From NCBI GenBank assembly GCA_913775175.1, contig CAJYKU010000019.1, forward strand, positions 186,001 to 250,000: DNA of 64,000 nt, read 5' to 3'. Positions 1 through 7,942 of the stretch are shown here, in pieces. Position 1 is the first letter of the stretch. Each line of letters opens with the position of its first letter. Position numbers and translations under genes: made by a program. The notes beneath the pieces were generated by a model. That model made no database searches. It saw only the letters and a list, made by a program, of their open reading frames with translations, and was not told the origin of the DNA. This DNA is from an uncultured Pantoea sp. (GTDB lineage: Bacteria; Pseudomonadota; Gammaproteobacteria; Enterobacterales; Enterobacteriaceae).

Positions 1-263
1 GCACCAAACCGTGCCACGTCATGTACTGCGGTAAATGACGTTGTCATCTCCACGTAGCAACAGGAAAGGCCAAAGTTATAGGGCCAGAGAGAGTTTTTAC
101 GACCCCAGTTCACCATATCGTGCAGCGCGTGTTCGAGCTTGCCCATATAGACGCTACGGTGAACATGCTGCTCCAGAGGATCGGTAACAATCTCCTGTTT
201 CTGCAGGGGATAACGCTCGTTATCACCGCCGTTCGGGTCTACGCGTGTCAGCGTGTAGTCCAT
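1..263 (-). CDS. nuoB: NADH-quinone oxidoreductase subunit B (partial, N-terminal 87 residues)
   Basis: NuoB is the peripheral-arm subunit of respiratory complex I that carries iron-sulfur cluster N2, the last electron donor to ubiquinone. Reverse translation from the ATG at 263 gives [12 protein letters not shown] and continues through [21 protein letters not shown], which is almost identical to enterobacterial NuoB. The adjacent cysteine pair in GLSCCYVE is the first part of the N2 ligand set. The reading frame stays open to base 1, so only the first 87 of about 220 residues are present. It starts 15 bases after the nuoA stop, as expected for the nuo operon. Confidence 0.97.
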   Translation of the reverse strand, partial: MDYTLTRVDPNGGDNERYPLQKQEIVTDPLEQHVHRSVYMGKLEHALHDMVNWGRKNSLWPYNFGLSCCYVEMTTSFTAVHDVARFG

Positions 264-278
264 CTTATTGCCTCGCTT

Positions 279-722
279 TTACTGCTTATGAGGGTTGGTG
301 TGACTGTGGCTGACCGGGCTTGATTTAACCACCACGCGACGACGCGCAGGAGCCCAATCCAGCGCGCCAATGCGTACCAGATAAACCAGGCCTGCCAGGA
401 GCACCAAAATGAAAATTGCGGCTTCGACAAAGCCCACCCAGCCGCTTTCACGGATTGATGTCGACCAGGCGTACAGATAGAGGGCTTCCACGTCGAAAAT
501 CACGAAAAACATGGCAACCAGATAGAATTTTGCAGAGAGACGAATGTGGGTATCGCCAACAGACTCGATACCAGACTCAAACGGCGTATTTTTATGGCGC
601 GCTCTGGCGCGGCCTCCCAGCAGCCAGCCGCCGGTTAACATAAAGGCACACAGGCCAAATGCGATCACAATAAAAACAATAAATGCCCAGTGATGAGCGA
701 TCACTTCGGTGGTTGTTGACAT
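279..722 (-). CDS. nuoA: NADH-quinone oxidoreductase subunit A
   Basis: NuoA is a small inner-membrane subunit of complex I, at the junction of the membrane arm and the ubiquinone site, and normally the first gene of the nuo operon. The 147-residue product has the usual length, three hydrophobic segments (about residues 15-38, 65-90 and 98-120) and the family motifs [28 protein letters not shown] and [13 protein letters not shown]. The acidic IFDVEA stretch lies in the second membrane helix. No gene lies upstream for 650 bases, which leaves room for the long regulatory region typical of nuo. The C-terminal tail is variable and not informative. Confidence 0.98.
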   Translation of the reverse strand: MSTTTEVIAHHWAFIVFIVIAFGLCAFMLTGGWLLGGRARARHKNTPFESGIESVGDTHIRLSAKFYLVAMFFVIFDVEALYLYAWSTSIRESGWVGFVEAAIFILVLLAGLVYLVRIGALDWAPARRRVVVKSSPVSHSHTNPHKQ

Positions 723-877
723 ACGCTTTGCTTACTCATCAAAAGTGGCGATGGCATCCTGCACTATCGCAGCAAACACACCACATCGATTCAAGGGAAG
801 GATAAAAACCTTATAAACGTTGCTGTCATTATCGATTAAGCAGCAATTTTATGTGGTTTTTTACTCCTTTCTATAAC

Positions 878-899
878 CTTTTGTCAACTTTGACAAAAG
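878..899. promoter_or_regulatory. Perfect palindrome carrying a TTGACA hexamer on each strand
   Basis: The arms CTTTTGTCAA and TTGACAAAAG are exact inverted repeats separated by CT. Each strand therefore shows a consensus -35 hexamer TTGACA. On the minus strand it points to nuoA, with an AT-rich -10 candidate (TAAAAA) 18 bases further on, placing a start near 850, about 130 bases before the nuoA ATG. On the plus strand the best -10 candidate (TATTTT at 911) is at poor spacing. It could be a promoter, an operator or both. No regulator is assigned. Confidence 0.45.
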
Positions 900-1050
900 T
901 ATCCAAACATTATTTTACACCCGCATCATATTATTAACATATACCCTCTTCAGCGCCAGCTAAATCGCTTCAGTTTGTACGGTTAATTTCAGTGTAGTGG
1001 GTATTCGCGCGTATAGATCGCGCATTTAACCAACATATTTTGACAGGTCT

Positions 1051-1088
1051 TAACCCAATTTCCCTCCCCGTGGCAGGGTTATTTTTTT
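1051..1088 (+). terminator. Orphan terminator-like hairpin
   Basis: TAACCC (1051-1056) pairs with GGGTTA (1076-1081) and is followed directly by seven T. The loop of 19 bases is long and the stem is short, so it is a weak Rho-independent terminator at best. It has no gene upstream on the plus strand, which is why it is recorded: it could end a small RNA that starts after the palindrome at 878-899. Confidence 0.3.
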
Positions 1089-1198
1089 GATCCAGAACAC
1101 AATCTCAGGCTTTTTGCTGAAAAAAGAGACAGCCAGAAAGAAACATTCCTGCAACAAAAATAACACTGAAGGATAAAGGTTGTACGTAAAGGGTAGAT

Positions 1199-1276
1199 AT
1201 GAACGGTTGCGGTTTTTCGGAAAGCAAAATTTTGCTGGCGCTGAAAAGCGTAATTTGCGGGGGTAATGTAAGATAA
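1199..1276 (+). CDS. Possible 25-residue small protein
   Basis: An ATG at 1199 preceded by AAAGGG with five bases of spacing opens 25 codons, starting MNGCGFSESKILLALK, that end in TAA at 1274, exactly where the lrhA terminator hairpin begins. I recognise no family. The evidence is only a fair ribosome binding site, a short open frame and a terminator stem immediately after it that could work on both strands. It may be chance in an AT-rich spacer. Confidence 0.2.
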   Translation: MNGCGFSESKILLALKSVICGGNVR

Positions 1277-1310
1277 AAAAGCCCTGTCTGATATTATCTC
1301 AGCCAGGGCT
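1274..1310 (-). terminator. Rho-independent terminator of lrhA
   Basis: Read on the minus strand, AGCCCTG pairs with CAGGGCT around an inner TGA/TCA pairing and is followed by six T. It lies 60 bases after the lrhA stop. On the plus strand the same stem is followed by only four T after a gap, so it would be weaker in that direction. Confidence 0.8.
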
Positions 1311-1371
1311 ACGTTTTGCGGGTTAATCTCTGCAACAGAACCACAGAACCCGGCGGCTAACGTTTTACACG

Positions 1372-2307
1372 CTACTCTTCATCGTCATACAGCATTGAGC
1401 CATCCGGATTGGTGGCCAGGCTATAGGGGTCGTTAGTGGACTGCATGGCATTGAAAATCGCCAGCGCCAGTTCATTATTGCTGTCTGCATTGCGGCACAG
1501 CAGATATTGCGTATCTGGCAGCACAGGTAACCCTTCCGCAGCACCCATAACACGCAGTTCCGGACTCATCATCTCAACCGGTCGCGCTGTCACTCCCAGA
1601 CCCGCTTTAACCGCCGCACGCACTGCTGCCAGTGTGGAGGCGACATAAGAGATACGCCATGGGATCCCCGCTTCGTTAAGGTGATCGATCGCCATATCGC
1701 GATAGGGGCTGGGTTCATCCAGCAGAACCAGAGGAATCGCTTCACCACGCTGGAAAATATAGTCCGCCGCGCAGTACCAGAGTGTTGGAGAGGTACGCAG
1801 CACCTGATGAGTAAAATTACCCGGGCTGGAGGTGGTCACAACCAGGTCAACCTCGCCCTGATTAAGCATCTCCATCATAAACGGATTACGCTTAACGCGG
1901 ACATCAATGGCAAGCTTTGGATAGACCGATGTCACCCGATTAAGCAGGAAAGGCAATATGGTGTCTGACGTATCATCGGAGGCACCAATAGTCAGTACGC
2001 CCTGAATGTTGCTGTACATCAGGGAGGTACAGGCTTCGTCATTAAAGCGCAGAATTTTTCTGGCATAACCCAGCAGCTGGATACCATGTTCTGTCAGTAG
2101 TTTATTACGCCCATGTCTGGCAAACAGCTCTTTACCTACCAGCTGTTCCAGACGCTGCATCTGCTGACTCACTGCCGATTGTGTTCTGCACACGGCAGCT
2201 GCAGCAGCAGCAAAGGTGTTTAAGTCCGCTACGGCGACAAAAGTTCGCAGCAGATCGAGGTCGAGATTTAAAATCGGACGATTTGCGTTGGTCATGTTTT
2301 TCTTCAC
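1372..2307 (-). CDS. lrhA: LysR-type regulator LrhA (HexA/PecT family)
   Basis: LrhA is a LysR-type transcription factor that represses the flagellar master operon flhDC in E. coli; its plant-pathogen orthologues HexA and PecT control motility and exoenzymes. The 311-residue product has an N-terminal winged helix-turn-helix (about residues 16-75, with [20 protein letters not shown] and [15 protein letters not shown]) and a C-terminal effector domain with [20 protein letters not shown]. The length matches E. coli (312). An MTNANRPI start four codons in is also possible. Position beside nuoA and the large spacer on the other side match the enterobacterial arrangement. The C-terminal tail after the effector domain is acidic and variable. 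Confidence 0.96.
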   Translation of the reverse strand: MKKNMTNANRPILNLDLDLLRTFVAVADLNTFAAAAAAVCRTQSAVSQQMQRLEQLVGKELFARHGRNKLLTEHGIQLLGYARKILRFNDEACTSLMYSNIQGVLTIGASDDTSDTILPFLLNRVTSVYPKLAIDVRVKRNPFMMEMLNQGEVDLVVTTSSPGNFTHQVLRTSPTLWYCAADYIFQRGEAIPLVLLDEPSPYRDMAIDHLNEAGIPWRISYVASTLAAVRAAVKAGLGVTARPVEMMSPELRVMGAAEGLPVLPDTQYLLCRNADSNNELALAIFNAMQSTNDPYSLATNPDGSMLYDDEE

Positions 2308-3171
2308 TTATAAGTTTTTTAGAACTACTACCCTGGTGTATTGCCACAAAATCAAAGAGATAAGTGGCAGTGGTGCTTACTGACAACCTCAGAAGAGATT
2401 GTCCTAAAACCATGTTCAGGCAGGTCATAACAGGCTTGCGTCTCTGAGCTCAGAGAGCGTTAACAGAAACAGTGCAACGTCAGGCTCAAAGAGCAGAATC
2501 GCACCGATACTGTGAAGCTGTGTCGTTGCCCGACTATCTGCAAAAAAACGCAGAACAAAATTTGATAACACGTTGTTATATCAATATGAAGCGTTAAGAG
2601 GCTTCAAATAATAAATTATACTTAATCATTTTTACGCTTTAAAGGGAAATGTTTTTGCGCAAAGCATCATTTTTTTTGTTGTATCTCTATTATTCAGACA
2701 CGGTGTAACACTAAGACATACTTTTCCCTTAAAGAGTTTGTAAAGTTATTTAAGGCGGTAAAGTTATAGAAAAAATGCCAGTTAACAGAGAATGTAACGA
2801 AAATGCACAGAACTTTCGGGTCTGACTTTATGCTACTGCTCCGCATAAGAATGCAGTTATTCGCGCCGCCTTTTGCATGAGTTTACACTAACCGCACAAA
2901 TATTCATCTTTTAGCAAGATAATCTTAACTATTTCATCACGCAGGTAATGATTAGCAATGAAACTTAATGCGGTATCAATAACAAAACATCCGATTGCTG
3001 ATTAACCGCACGGCTAATAAACAGGTCACCATTAGCAGCATTTAATTTCCAGAAAAACACAAAAACAAGAAAAAAACACTATTAATAGTCAAAAAAGCAT
3101 TCTATTCAGCCAGCACAGCGCGGATTGGTTGTCTATCGCGCCAAAACCAGGCGACACCCTTCTTTTGTGAT
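2308..3171. other. Long AT-rich intergenic region between lrhA and alaA
   Basis: About 860 bases without a supported gene separate the divergent genes lrhA and alaA. A spacer of this scale between the same two genes is also my recollection for E. coli. The stretch from 2560 to 3100 is distinctly AT-rich, as expected for a multi-regulated lrhA promoter region. I found no palindrome, terminator or small ORF here that I could defend, apart from the leader ORF that begins just after it. Confidence 0.7.
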
Positions 3172-3186
3172 AAGGAGAGGAGTAAA

Positions 3187-3261
3187 TTGTACAGGTTTGA
3201 AATGGATGTCGGGTCAGAGCTCTCTGCCCGTAAAGGCGGCAACAATGAATTTCCAAATTGA
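3187..3261 (+). CDS. Possible 24-residue leader peptide overlapping the alaA start
   Basis: The sequence AAGGAGAGGAG (3172-3182) is the strongest ribosome binding site in this region, yet it does not serve the alaA ATG, which is 62 bases away. Four bases after it, TTG at 3187 opens a 24-codon frame (MYRFEMDVGSELSARK at its start if TTG initiates) that stops at TGA 3259. It overlaps the first five codons of alaA in another frame. Ending inside alaA suggests translational coupling. I recognise no homologue; an in-frame ATG at 3202 is a second possible start. Function is unknown. Confidence 0.4.
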   Translation: MYRFEMDVGSELSARKGGNNEFPN

Positions 3262-4462
3262 TAAATCAGGTAAGCTGGAAAATGTCTGTTATGACATCCG
3301 CGGACCGGTTCTGAAAGAAGCAAAACGGCTCGAAGAAGAAGGTAATAAGGTTCTCAAGCTCAATATCGGCAACCCTGCCCCATTTGGTTTTGAAGCCCCC
3401 GATGAGATTCTGGTTGATGTAATACGTAATCTGCCTGGTGCGCAGGGATATTGTGACTCAAAAGGTCTCTATTCCGCACGTAAAGCCATTATGCAGCACT
3501 ACCAGGCACGCGATATGCGCGATGTTACCGTTGAAGATATCTATATCGGTAATGGCGTTTCAGAGTTAATCGTACAGGCGATGCAGGCACTGCTAAACAG
3601 TGGTGATGAGATGCTGGTGCCAGCGCCAGATTATCCGCTCTGGACTGCTGCCGTTTCACTCTCCAGTGGTAAAGCTGTGCACTATATGTGCGATGAATCT
3701 GCTGGCTGGTTCCCGGATCTTGACGATATTCGCAGTAAAATCACGCCGCGTACGCGCGGAATTGTTATTATCAATCCAAACAATCCAACCGGCGCAGTCT
3801 ATAGCAAAGAGCTGCTGCTGGAAGTGGTTGAGATTGCTCGCCAGCATAATCTGATTATCTTTGCTGACGAGATTTACGACAAAATCCTCTATGACGCTGC
3901 CCGCCATCACTCAATTGCGGCATTAGCGCCCGATCTGCTGACCGTGACATTTAACGGTTTGTCGAAAACCTATCGCGTTGCAGGCTTTCGTCAGGGCTGG
4001 ATGGTACTGAATGGTCCGAAGAAGCACGCTAAAGGTTATATTGAAGGGCTGGAAATGCTGGCCTCAATGCGTCTTTGCGCTAATGTCCCGGCTCAGCACG
4101 CTATTCAGACCGCGCTGGGTGGTTATCAGAGTATCAGTGAATTTATTGCACCCGGCGGACGTCTTTATGAGCAGCGCCAGCGCGCATGGGAGCTGATTAA
4201 TGATATTCCCGGGGTGAGTTGTGTTAAACCCCAGGGTGCTCTCTATATGTTCCCGCGCATCGATCCGAAAAAATTCAATATTTTTGATGATCAGAAAATG
4301 GTGCTGGATTTCCTGTTACAGGAAAAAGTGCTGCTGGTGCAGGGATCTGCATTCAACTGGCCCTATCCGGATCATGTGCGCATTGTTACGCTACCGCGGG
4401 TAGACGATCTGGAGATGGCGATTAATAAGTTTGGCCGCTTCCTGCAGGATTATCGTCAGTAA
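3245..4462 (+). CDS. alaA: Glutamate-pyruvate aminotransferase AlaA
   Basis: AlaA is the main cytoplasmic alanine-forming transaminase, moving the amino group of glutamate to pyruvate with PLP. The 405-residue product equals E. coli AlaA in length and has the class I/II aminotransferase pattern: NIGNPAPFGF near residue 40, INPNNPTGAVYS near 176, FADEIYDKILYD near 206, and the PLP lysine K241 in FNGLSKTYRVAGFRQG. The frame is open upstream to 3125, but similarity begins at MNFQIDKSGKLENV, so I take the ATG at 3245, with AAAGG seven bases upstream. The gene is transcribed away from lrhA. Confidence 0.97.
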   Translation: MNFQIDKSGKLENVCYDIRGPVLKEAKRLEEEGNKVLKLNIGNPAPFGFEAPDEILVDVIRNLPGAQGYCDSKGLYSARKAIMQHYQARDMRDVTVEDIYIGNGVSELIVQAMQALLNSGDEMLVPAPDYPLWTAAVSLSSGKAVHYMCDESAGWFPDLDDIRSKITPRTRGIVIINPNNPTGAVYSKELLLEVVEIARQHNLIIFADEIYDKILYDAARHHSIAALAPDLLTVTFNGLSKTYRVAGFRQGWMVLNGPKKHAKGYIEGLEMLASMRLCANVPAQHAIQTALGGYQSISEFIAPGGRLYEQRQRAWELINDIPGVSCVKPQGALYMFPRIDPKKFNIFDDQKMVLDFLLQEKVLLVQGSAFNWPYPDHVRIVTLPRVDDLEMAINKFGRFLQDYRQ

Positions 4463-4486
4463 GCGCGTAACCGCCTGAACCTGTGC

Positions 4487-4518
4487 GCCTGGTGCAGCAG
4501 ACTGTTGCCACACCAGGC
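4487..4518 (+). terminator. Hairpin after alaA
   Basis: GCCTGGTG and CACCAGGC form a perfect 8-bp stem with a 16-base loop 24 bases after the alaA stop. No T run follows, so it is either a weak terminator or a 3'-end stabiliser between alaA and yfbR. Confidence 0.4.
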
Positions 4519-4583
4519 AGGGTATATACTGTATACATTTTGGGGAGGACTCTCCCTCCCCGTCGTATCGACAGGATGCCCAC

Positions 4584-5183
4584 ATGACTCAAAGCCATTT
4601 TTTTGCTCATCTTTCCCGCCTGAAGCTGATAAACCGCTGGCCCCTGATGCGTAATGTACGCACCGAAAATGTTTCAGAACATAGTCTGCAGGTCGCCATG
4701 GTGGCACATGCGCTGGCAGTGATCAAAAATGTGAAATTTGCTGGCGAGCTTAATCCGGAGCGTATTGCGATGCTGGCACTCTACCATGACGCCAGTGAAG
4801 TTCTGACGGGCGATCTGCCCACGCCCGTAAAGTACTACAACGCCCAGATTGCCCATGAATACAAAAAAATTGAGACCATCGCGCAGCAGCAGCTGATTGC
4901 AATGCTGCCGCCTGAGCTTCAGGATGCGTGGCGTCCGCTGATTGATGAGCAGCTTTATACCGCAGATGAGCAGGCTGTGGTTAAGCAGGCGGATGCACTC
5001 TGTGCCTATCTTAAATGTCTGGAGGAGTTATCCGCTGGCAACCATGAATTCTCACTGGCGAAAACCCGGCTGGAGAAGACACTTGCCCAGCGTCGTTCTC
5101 CAGAGATGGACTATTTTATCGCGGTGTTTGTACCAAGTTTTAATCTGTCACTGGATGAGATCTCGCAGGGTAGCCCGCTCTGA
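4584..5183 (+). CDS. yfbR: 5'-deoxynucleotidase YfbR (HD domain)
   Basis: YfbR is a cytoplasmic metal-dependent phosphohydrolase that dephosphorylates deoxyribonucleoside 5'-monophosphates, in nucleotide salvage. The 199-residue product has exactly the E. coli length. The HD-domain metal ligands are visible: H33 in [14 protein letters not shown]68-D69 in [11 protein letters not shown], and the later aspartate in [16 protein letters not shown]. The N-terminus [20 protein letters not shown] is nearly invariant in the family. It follows alaA in the same direction after a 121-base gap that holds a hairpin and an AT-rich promoter-like stretch, so it probably has its own promoter. Confidence 0.97.
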   Translation: MTQSHFFAHLSRLKLINRWPLMRNVRTENVSEHSLQVAMVAHALAVIKNVKFAGELNPERIAMLALYHDASEVLTGDLPTPVKYYNAQIAHEYKKIETIAQQQLIAMLPPELQDAWRPLIDEQLYTADEQAVVKQADALCAYLKCLEELSAGNHEFSLAKTRLEKTLAQRRSPEMDYFIAVFVPSFNLSLDEISQGSPL

Positions 5184-5198
5184 CAGCGTTTAAGCACC

Positions 5199-5858
5199 TT
5201 AACTCTGCAGACTGAGCGTAAATGCGCCGCTGCTCTGCTGTTGCAGGCTGAGTGAGCGCAGGTCAGGAACGGTAAACAGCACCCGGTTAAGATCTGGCGT
5301 ATCTGTCGCCGGATTAATCGCAACTACGCCACTGCCTGCAGCCAGACCCGCCGCAATACCTGCTGCAGCATCTTCCACCACTACACACTCAGAGGGCTTC
5401 AGTGCCAGTCGCTGGGCGCCGAGCAGATAAGGCTCTGGATCAGGCTTACCGTGCCGGATATCGTTTGCGGTGATAAACACTTCAGGTTGTGGCAGTGCCG
5501 CAGCACGATGACGGGCGTGTGCTACAGGAACAGAGCCTGAGGTCACAATCGCCCAGGGGATCTGCAGATGGTTAAGCTGCGTCAGCAACGCCAGCGCGCC
5601 CGGAATCGCAGTGACGCCCGCCGTGTCAGTTGCTTCCTGCTGCTCCAGCCAGCGAAACTCTGCCTGAATGGTCTCTTCACTCTGACCGCTCATAAAGTAA
5701 CGCAGCGAGTTAATTGCAGGCTTGCCGTGGATATAGTTCAGTACCACCTCAGCGTCAATTCCATGACGTGCGCCCCACTGCGACCAGCAACGGTTCACCG
5801 CAGGCAGTGAGTCAACCAGTGTGCCATCAAGGTCAAAAAGAAATCCTTTATAGTTCAC
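5199..5858 (-). CDS. hxpA: HAD-family hexitol/sugar phosphatase HxpA (YfbT)
   Basis: HxpA is a haloacid dehalogenase-type phosphatase acting on small sugar phosphates in the cytoplasm. The 219-residue product begins MNYKGFLFDLDGTLVDS, giving nucleophile D9 and acid/base D11 of HAD motif I. Motif II is the IVTSGS segment, and motif III/IV is in GKPDPEPYLLGAQRL and VVEDAAAGIAAGLAAG. A helical cap lies between motifs I and II. It is convergent with yfbR (15-base gap) and lies 28 bases after yfbV, so the pair may be co-transcribed. Substrate range cannot be read from the sequence. Confidence 0.93.
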   Translation of the reverse strand: MNYKGFLFDLDGTLVDSLPAVNRCWSQWGARHGIDAEVVLNYIHGKPAINSLRYFMSGQSEETIQAEFRWLEQQEATDTAGVTAIPGALALLTQLNHLQIPWAIVTSGSVPVAHARHRAAALPQPEVFITANDIRHGKPDPEPYLLGAQRLALKPSECVVVEDAAAGIAAGLAAGSGVVAINPATDTPDLNRVLFTVPDLRSLSLQQQSSGAFTLSLQS

Positions 5859-5886
5859 GTCTCACTCCTTGTGCTGTTGCATTGAC

Positions 5887-6339
5887 TCAAAGATCGTCGA
5901 GAAAAGTACGGTCAAGCTGCCTGAATGCGCGTTTCAGCAGATCGGCCAGGGTTTGATAGGTCGGCTTGCCCTCGACTGGTGCTATCGCCTGACCCGCCTC
6001 CTCAAGTTTGCTTCGCACCTCATTGAACCATTGTAATAGTGCGGGAGGTAGTGGCGTACCGGCGCGTTTCCCCAGCCACCATAAGCCCTGCATCGGCAGG
6101 CTACAGGCGAAAAGCGCGGTGGCAATTGCCGGGCCAAGTTGACCGCCCAGGGCGATCTGCCATGTCAGCGTAAATACCGCAAGCGGCGGCATAAAACGAA
6201 TAGCAAATTTTGTTGCTGTTACTACCCGGTTTTCCGGAAACACTGGTGCCAGGCGCTTATCCGCAGGCCAGGTTTTCATGTAGTGCTGTCCACGCTGAAA
6301 TAAACCAAACCAGCCAGGATTGCCTGCATCGTTCGCCAT
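5887..6339 (-). CDS. yfbV: UPF0208 inner-membrane protein YfbV
   Basis: YfbV is a small inner-membrane protein that in E. coli has been linked to chromosome macrodomain organisation near the terminus; the mechanism is unclear. The product is 150 residues (E. coli 151). Two hydrophobic segments lie near residues 48-66 and 70-90 ([23 protein letters not shown] and [17 protein letters not shown]), followed by a soluble C-terminus ending in RTFLDDL, conserved in the family. A TTG at 6351 would add four codons, but ATG at 6339 has GAGG six bases upstream and is preferred. It is divergent from ackA, as in E. coli. Confidence 0.93.
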   Translation of the reverse strand: MANDAGNPGWFGLFQRGQHYMKTWPADKRLAPVFPENRVVTATKFAIRFMPPLAVFTLTWQIALGGQLGPAIATALFACSLPMQGLWWLGKRAGTPLPPALLQWFNEVRSKLEEAGQAIAPVEGKPTYQTLADLLKRAFRQLDRTFLDDL

Positions 6340-6675
6340 GTTATACCTCAACTAATACTGCATTATTTAAAAAAAAATTTAGCCACACAACTTTACGTAT
6401 CATTCTTCAAAAGATTTTGTCTTTACCTGTTCCAGCAGTTATTCTGACGCCGTTTTAGTAACACCACCGGAGCAGCGGGCGGGTAAAAGGCCAGTCTGGT
6501 TCCCGATTCTGCTACAGAACATCAAAAAAATGCATAAAATTTCCAGGCTTTTTTTGCGTGTTGTTTTCTTTTTAATTGGCGCATGATGTTTATCATAAAT
6601 CGGCCCGCGCTGATGGGCTACGCTGTTAATCTGATTGCGCCATTTTTAGTCACTATTTAATCAATAGGTACTTCC
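6340..6675. other. Regulatory spacer between yfbV and ackA
   Basis: This 336-base gap between divergent genes contains no ORF I would defend. It holds the ackA promoter, an FNR-like palindrome at 6583-6596 and an ackA ribosome binding region (AGGTACTTCC before the ATG). The stretch at 6350-6400 next to yfbV is AT-rich and probably includes the yfbV promoter. Confidence 0.7.
6583..6596. promoter_or_regulatory. FNR-like site upstream of ackA
   Basis: ATGATGTTTATCAT is an inverted repeat whose core TGAT-N4-ATCA equals the core of the FNR consensus (TTGAT-N4-ATCAA); only the outer pair is changed. It lies 80 bases before the ackA start. Acetate kinase synthesis in E. coli responds to oxygen regulators, which fits. 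The assignment to FNR is an inference from the match. Confidence 0.5.
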
Positions 6676-7878
6676 ATGTCGACAAAGTTAGTGCTGGTTC
6701 TGAACTGCGGCAGTTCTTCTCTCAAATTCGCTATCCTTGATCCTGCTACCGGCGACGAGTACCTGTCCGGTCTGGCAGAGTGTTTTCATCTGCCAGAGGC
6801 ACGCATTAAATGGAAACTGGAAGGCAGCAAACAGGAAGCGCCACTGGGTGCAGGCGCTGCTCACAGCGAAGCGCTGAACTTTATTGTTAACTCTATTCTG
6901 GCACAAAAACCTGAACTTTCGGCACAAATCGCTGCAATCGGTCATCGTATTGTGCATGGTGGCGAGCAGCTTACTCAGTCTGTTGTTATTGACGAAGCAG
7001 TGATTCAGGGCATCAAAGATGCGTCATCGTTTGCACCGCTGCACAACCCGGCACATCTGATCGGTATTGATGAGGCGATGAAAAACTTCCCGCATCTCTC
7101 TGACAAAAATGTCGCGGTTTTTGACACCGCATTCCATCAGACAATGCCGGAAGAAGCTTATCTCTACGCTCTGCCTTACTATCTCTACAAAGAGCATGGT
7201 GTGCGCCGCTATGGTGCTCACGGCACCAGCCACTACTATGTCACCCAGGAAGCGGCCAGCATGCTGAATAAGCCAGTCAGCGAGCTCAATATCATTACCT
7301 GTCATCTGGGTAACGGTGGTTCTGTTGCCGCCATCCGTAACGGCCAGTGCGTTGATACCTCAATGGGTCTGACGCCGCTGGAAGGTCTGGTTATGGGCAC
7401 ACGCAGCGGTGATATCGATCCGGCGATTATGTTCTTCCTGCACGATGCGCTGGGCATGAGCGTTGACGCCATCAATAAATTGCTGACCAAAGAGTCAGGC
7501 CTGCTGGGACTGACCGAAGTGACCAGTGACTGTCGCTATGTTGAAGATAACTACGCGACAAAAGATGATGCAAAACGTGCAATGGATGTTTTCTGCCACC
7601 GTCTGGCTAAATACATCGGTAGCTATGCTGCGCTGATGGATGGCCGCCTGGATGCCGTGATTTTCACCGGCGGCATTGGTGAAAATGCCGCGCTGGTACG
7701 CGAACTGGCGCTGGGCAAGCTGGGCCTGTTAGGCTTTGAACTCGATCATGAGCGCAATCTGGCTGCTCGCTTTGGTAAGTCGGGCTTTATCAACACTGAG
7801 GGCTCGCGCCCTGCGCTGGTGATCCCTACCAATGAAGAACTGGTCATTGCGCAGGATGCGGCGCGCCTGACCGCCTGA
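6676..7878 (+). CDS. ackA: Acetate kinase
   Basis: AckA reversibly converts acetyl phosphate and ADP to acetate and ATP, the last step of overflow acetate production. The 400-residue product has the usual length and the ASKHA-fold motifs: [12 protein letters not shown] at residues 9-20 (phosphate-binding N10), GHRIVHGGE at 89-97 with R91, [15 protein letters not shown] with catalytic D150, and [12 protein letters not shown] further on. The [13 protein letters not shown] segment is the C-terminal nucleotide-binding motif. It is followed after 64 bases by pta in the same direction, as in all enterobacteria. The start is fixed by homology and the conserved AGGTACTTCC leader. Confidence 0.98.
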   Translation: MSTKLVLVLNCGSSSLKFAILDPATGDEYLSGLAECFHLPEARIKWKLEGSKQEAPLGAGAAHSEALNFIVNSILAQKPELSAQIAAIGHRIVHGGEQLTQSVVIDEAVIQGIKDASSFAPLHNPAHLIGIDEAMKNFPHLSDKNVAVFDTAFHQTMPEEAYLYALPYYLYKEHGVRRYGAHGTSHYYVTQEAASMLNKPVSELNIITCHLGNGGSVAAIRNGQCVDTSMGLTPLEGLVMGTRSGDIDPAIMFFLHDALGMSVDAINKLLTKESGLLGLTEVTSDCRYVEDNYATKDDAKRAMDVFCHRLAKYIGSYAALMDGRLDAVIFTGGIGENAALVRELALGKLGLLGFELDHERNLAARFGKSGFINTEGSRPALVIPTNEELVIAQDAARLTA

Positions 7879-7942
7879 TCCGCTACGTCGTCAGTTCAGG
7901 CTGACGACGCCGTTTTACCTGTAGCACCACGAGGTTTTTAAC

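Larger units (their letters stand above)
723..1371. other. Long intergenic region between nuoA and lrhA
   Basis: This 649-base gap has no conventional gene. It must hold the nuo promoter and the 3' end of lrhA. I see an AT-rich stretch at 840-960, a perfect palindrome at 878-899, a terminator-like hairpin with seven T on the + strand at 1051-1088, a 25-codon ORF at 1199-1276 on the + strand, and the lrhA terminator at 1274-1310. Each is listed separately. Confidence 0.8.

Noticed and set aside
3125-3244. N-terminal extension of alaA by 40 codons
   Set aside because: Not present in homologues; the 405-residue form starting at 3245 matches E. coli AlaA.
4520-4540. LexA-like box (TATACTGTATAC) before yfbR
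   Set aside because: Only half matches the SOS box and lacks the second half; more likely a -10 region.
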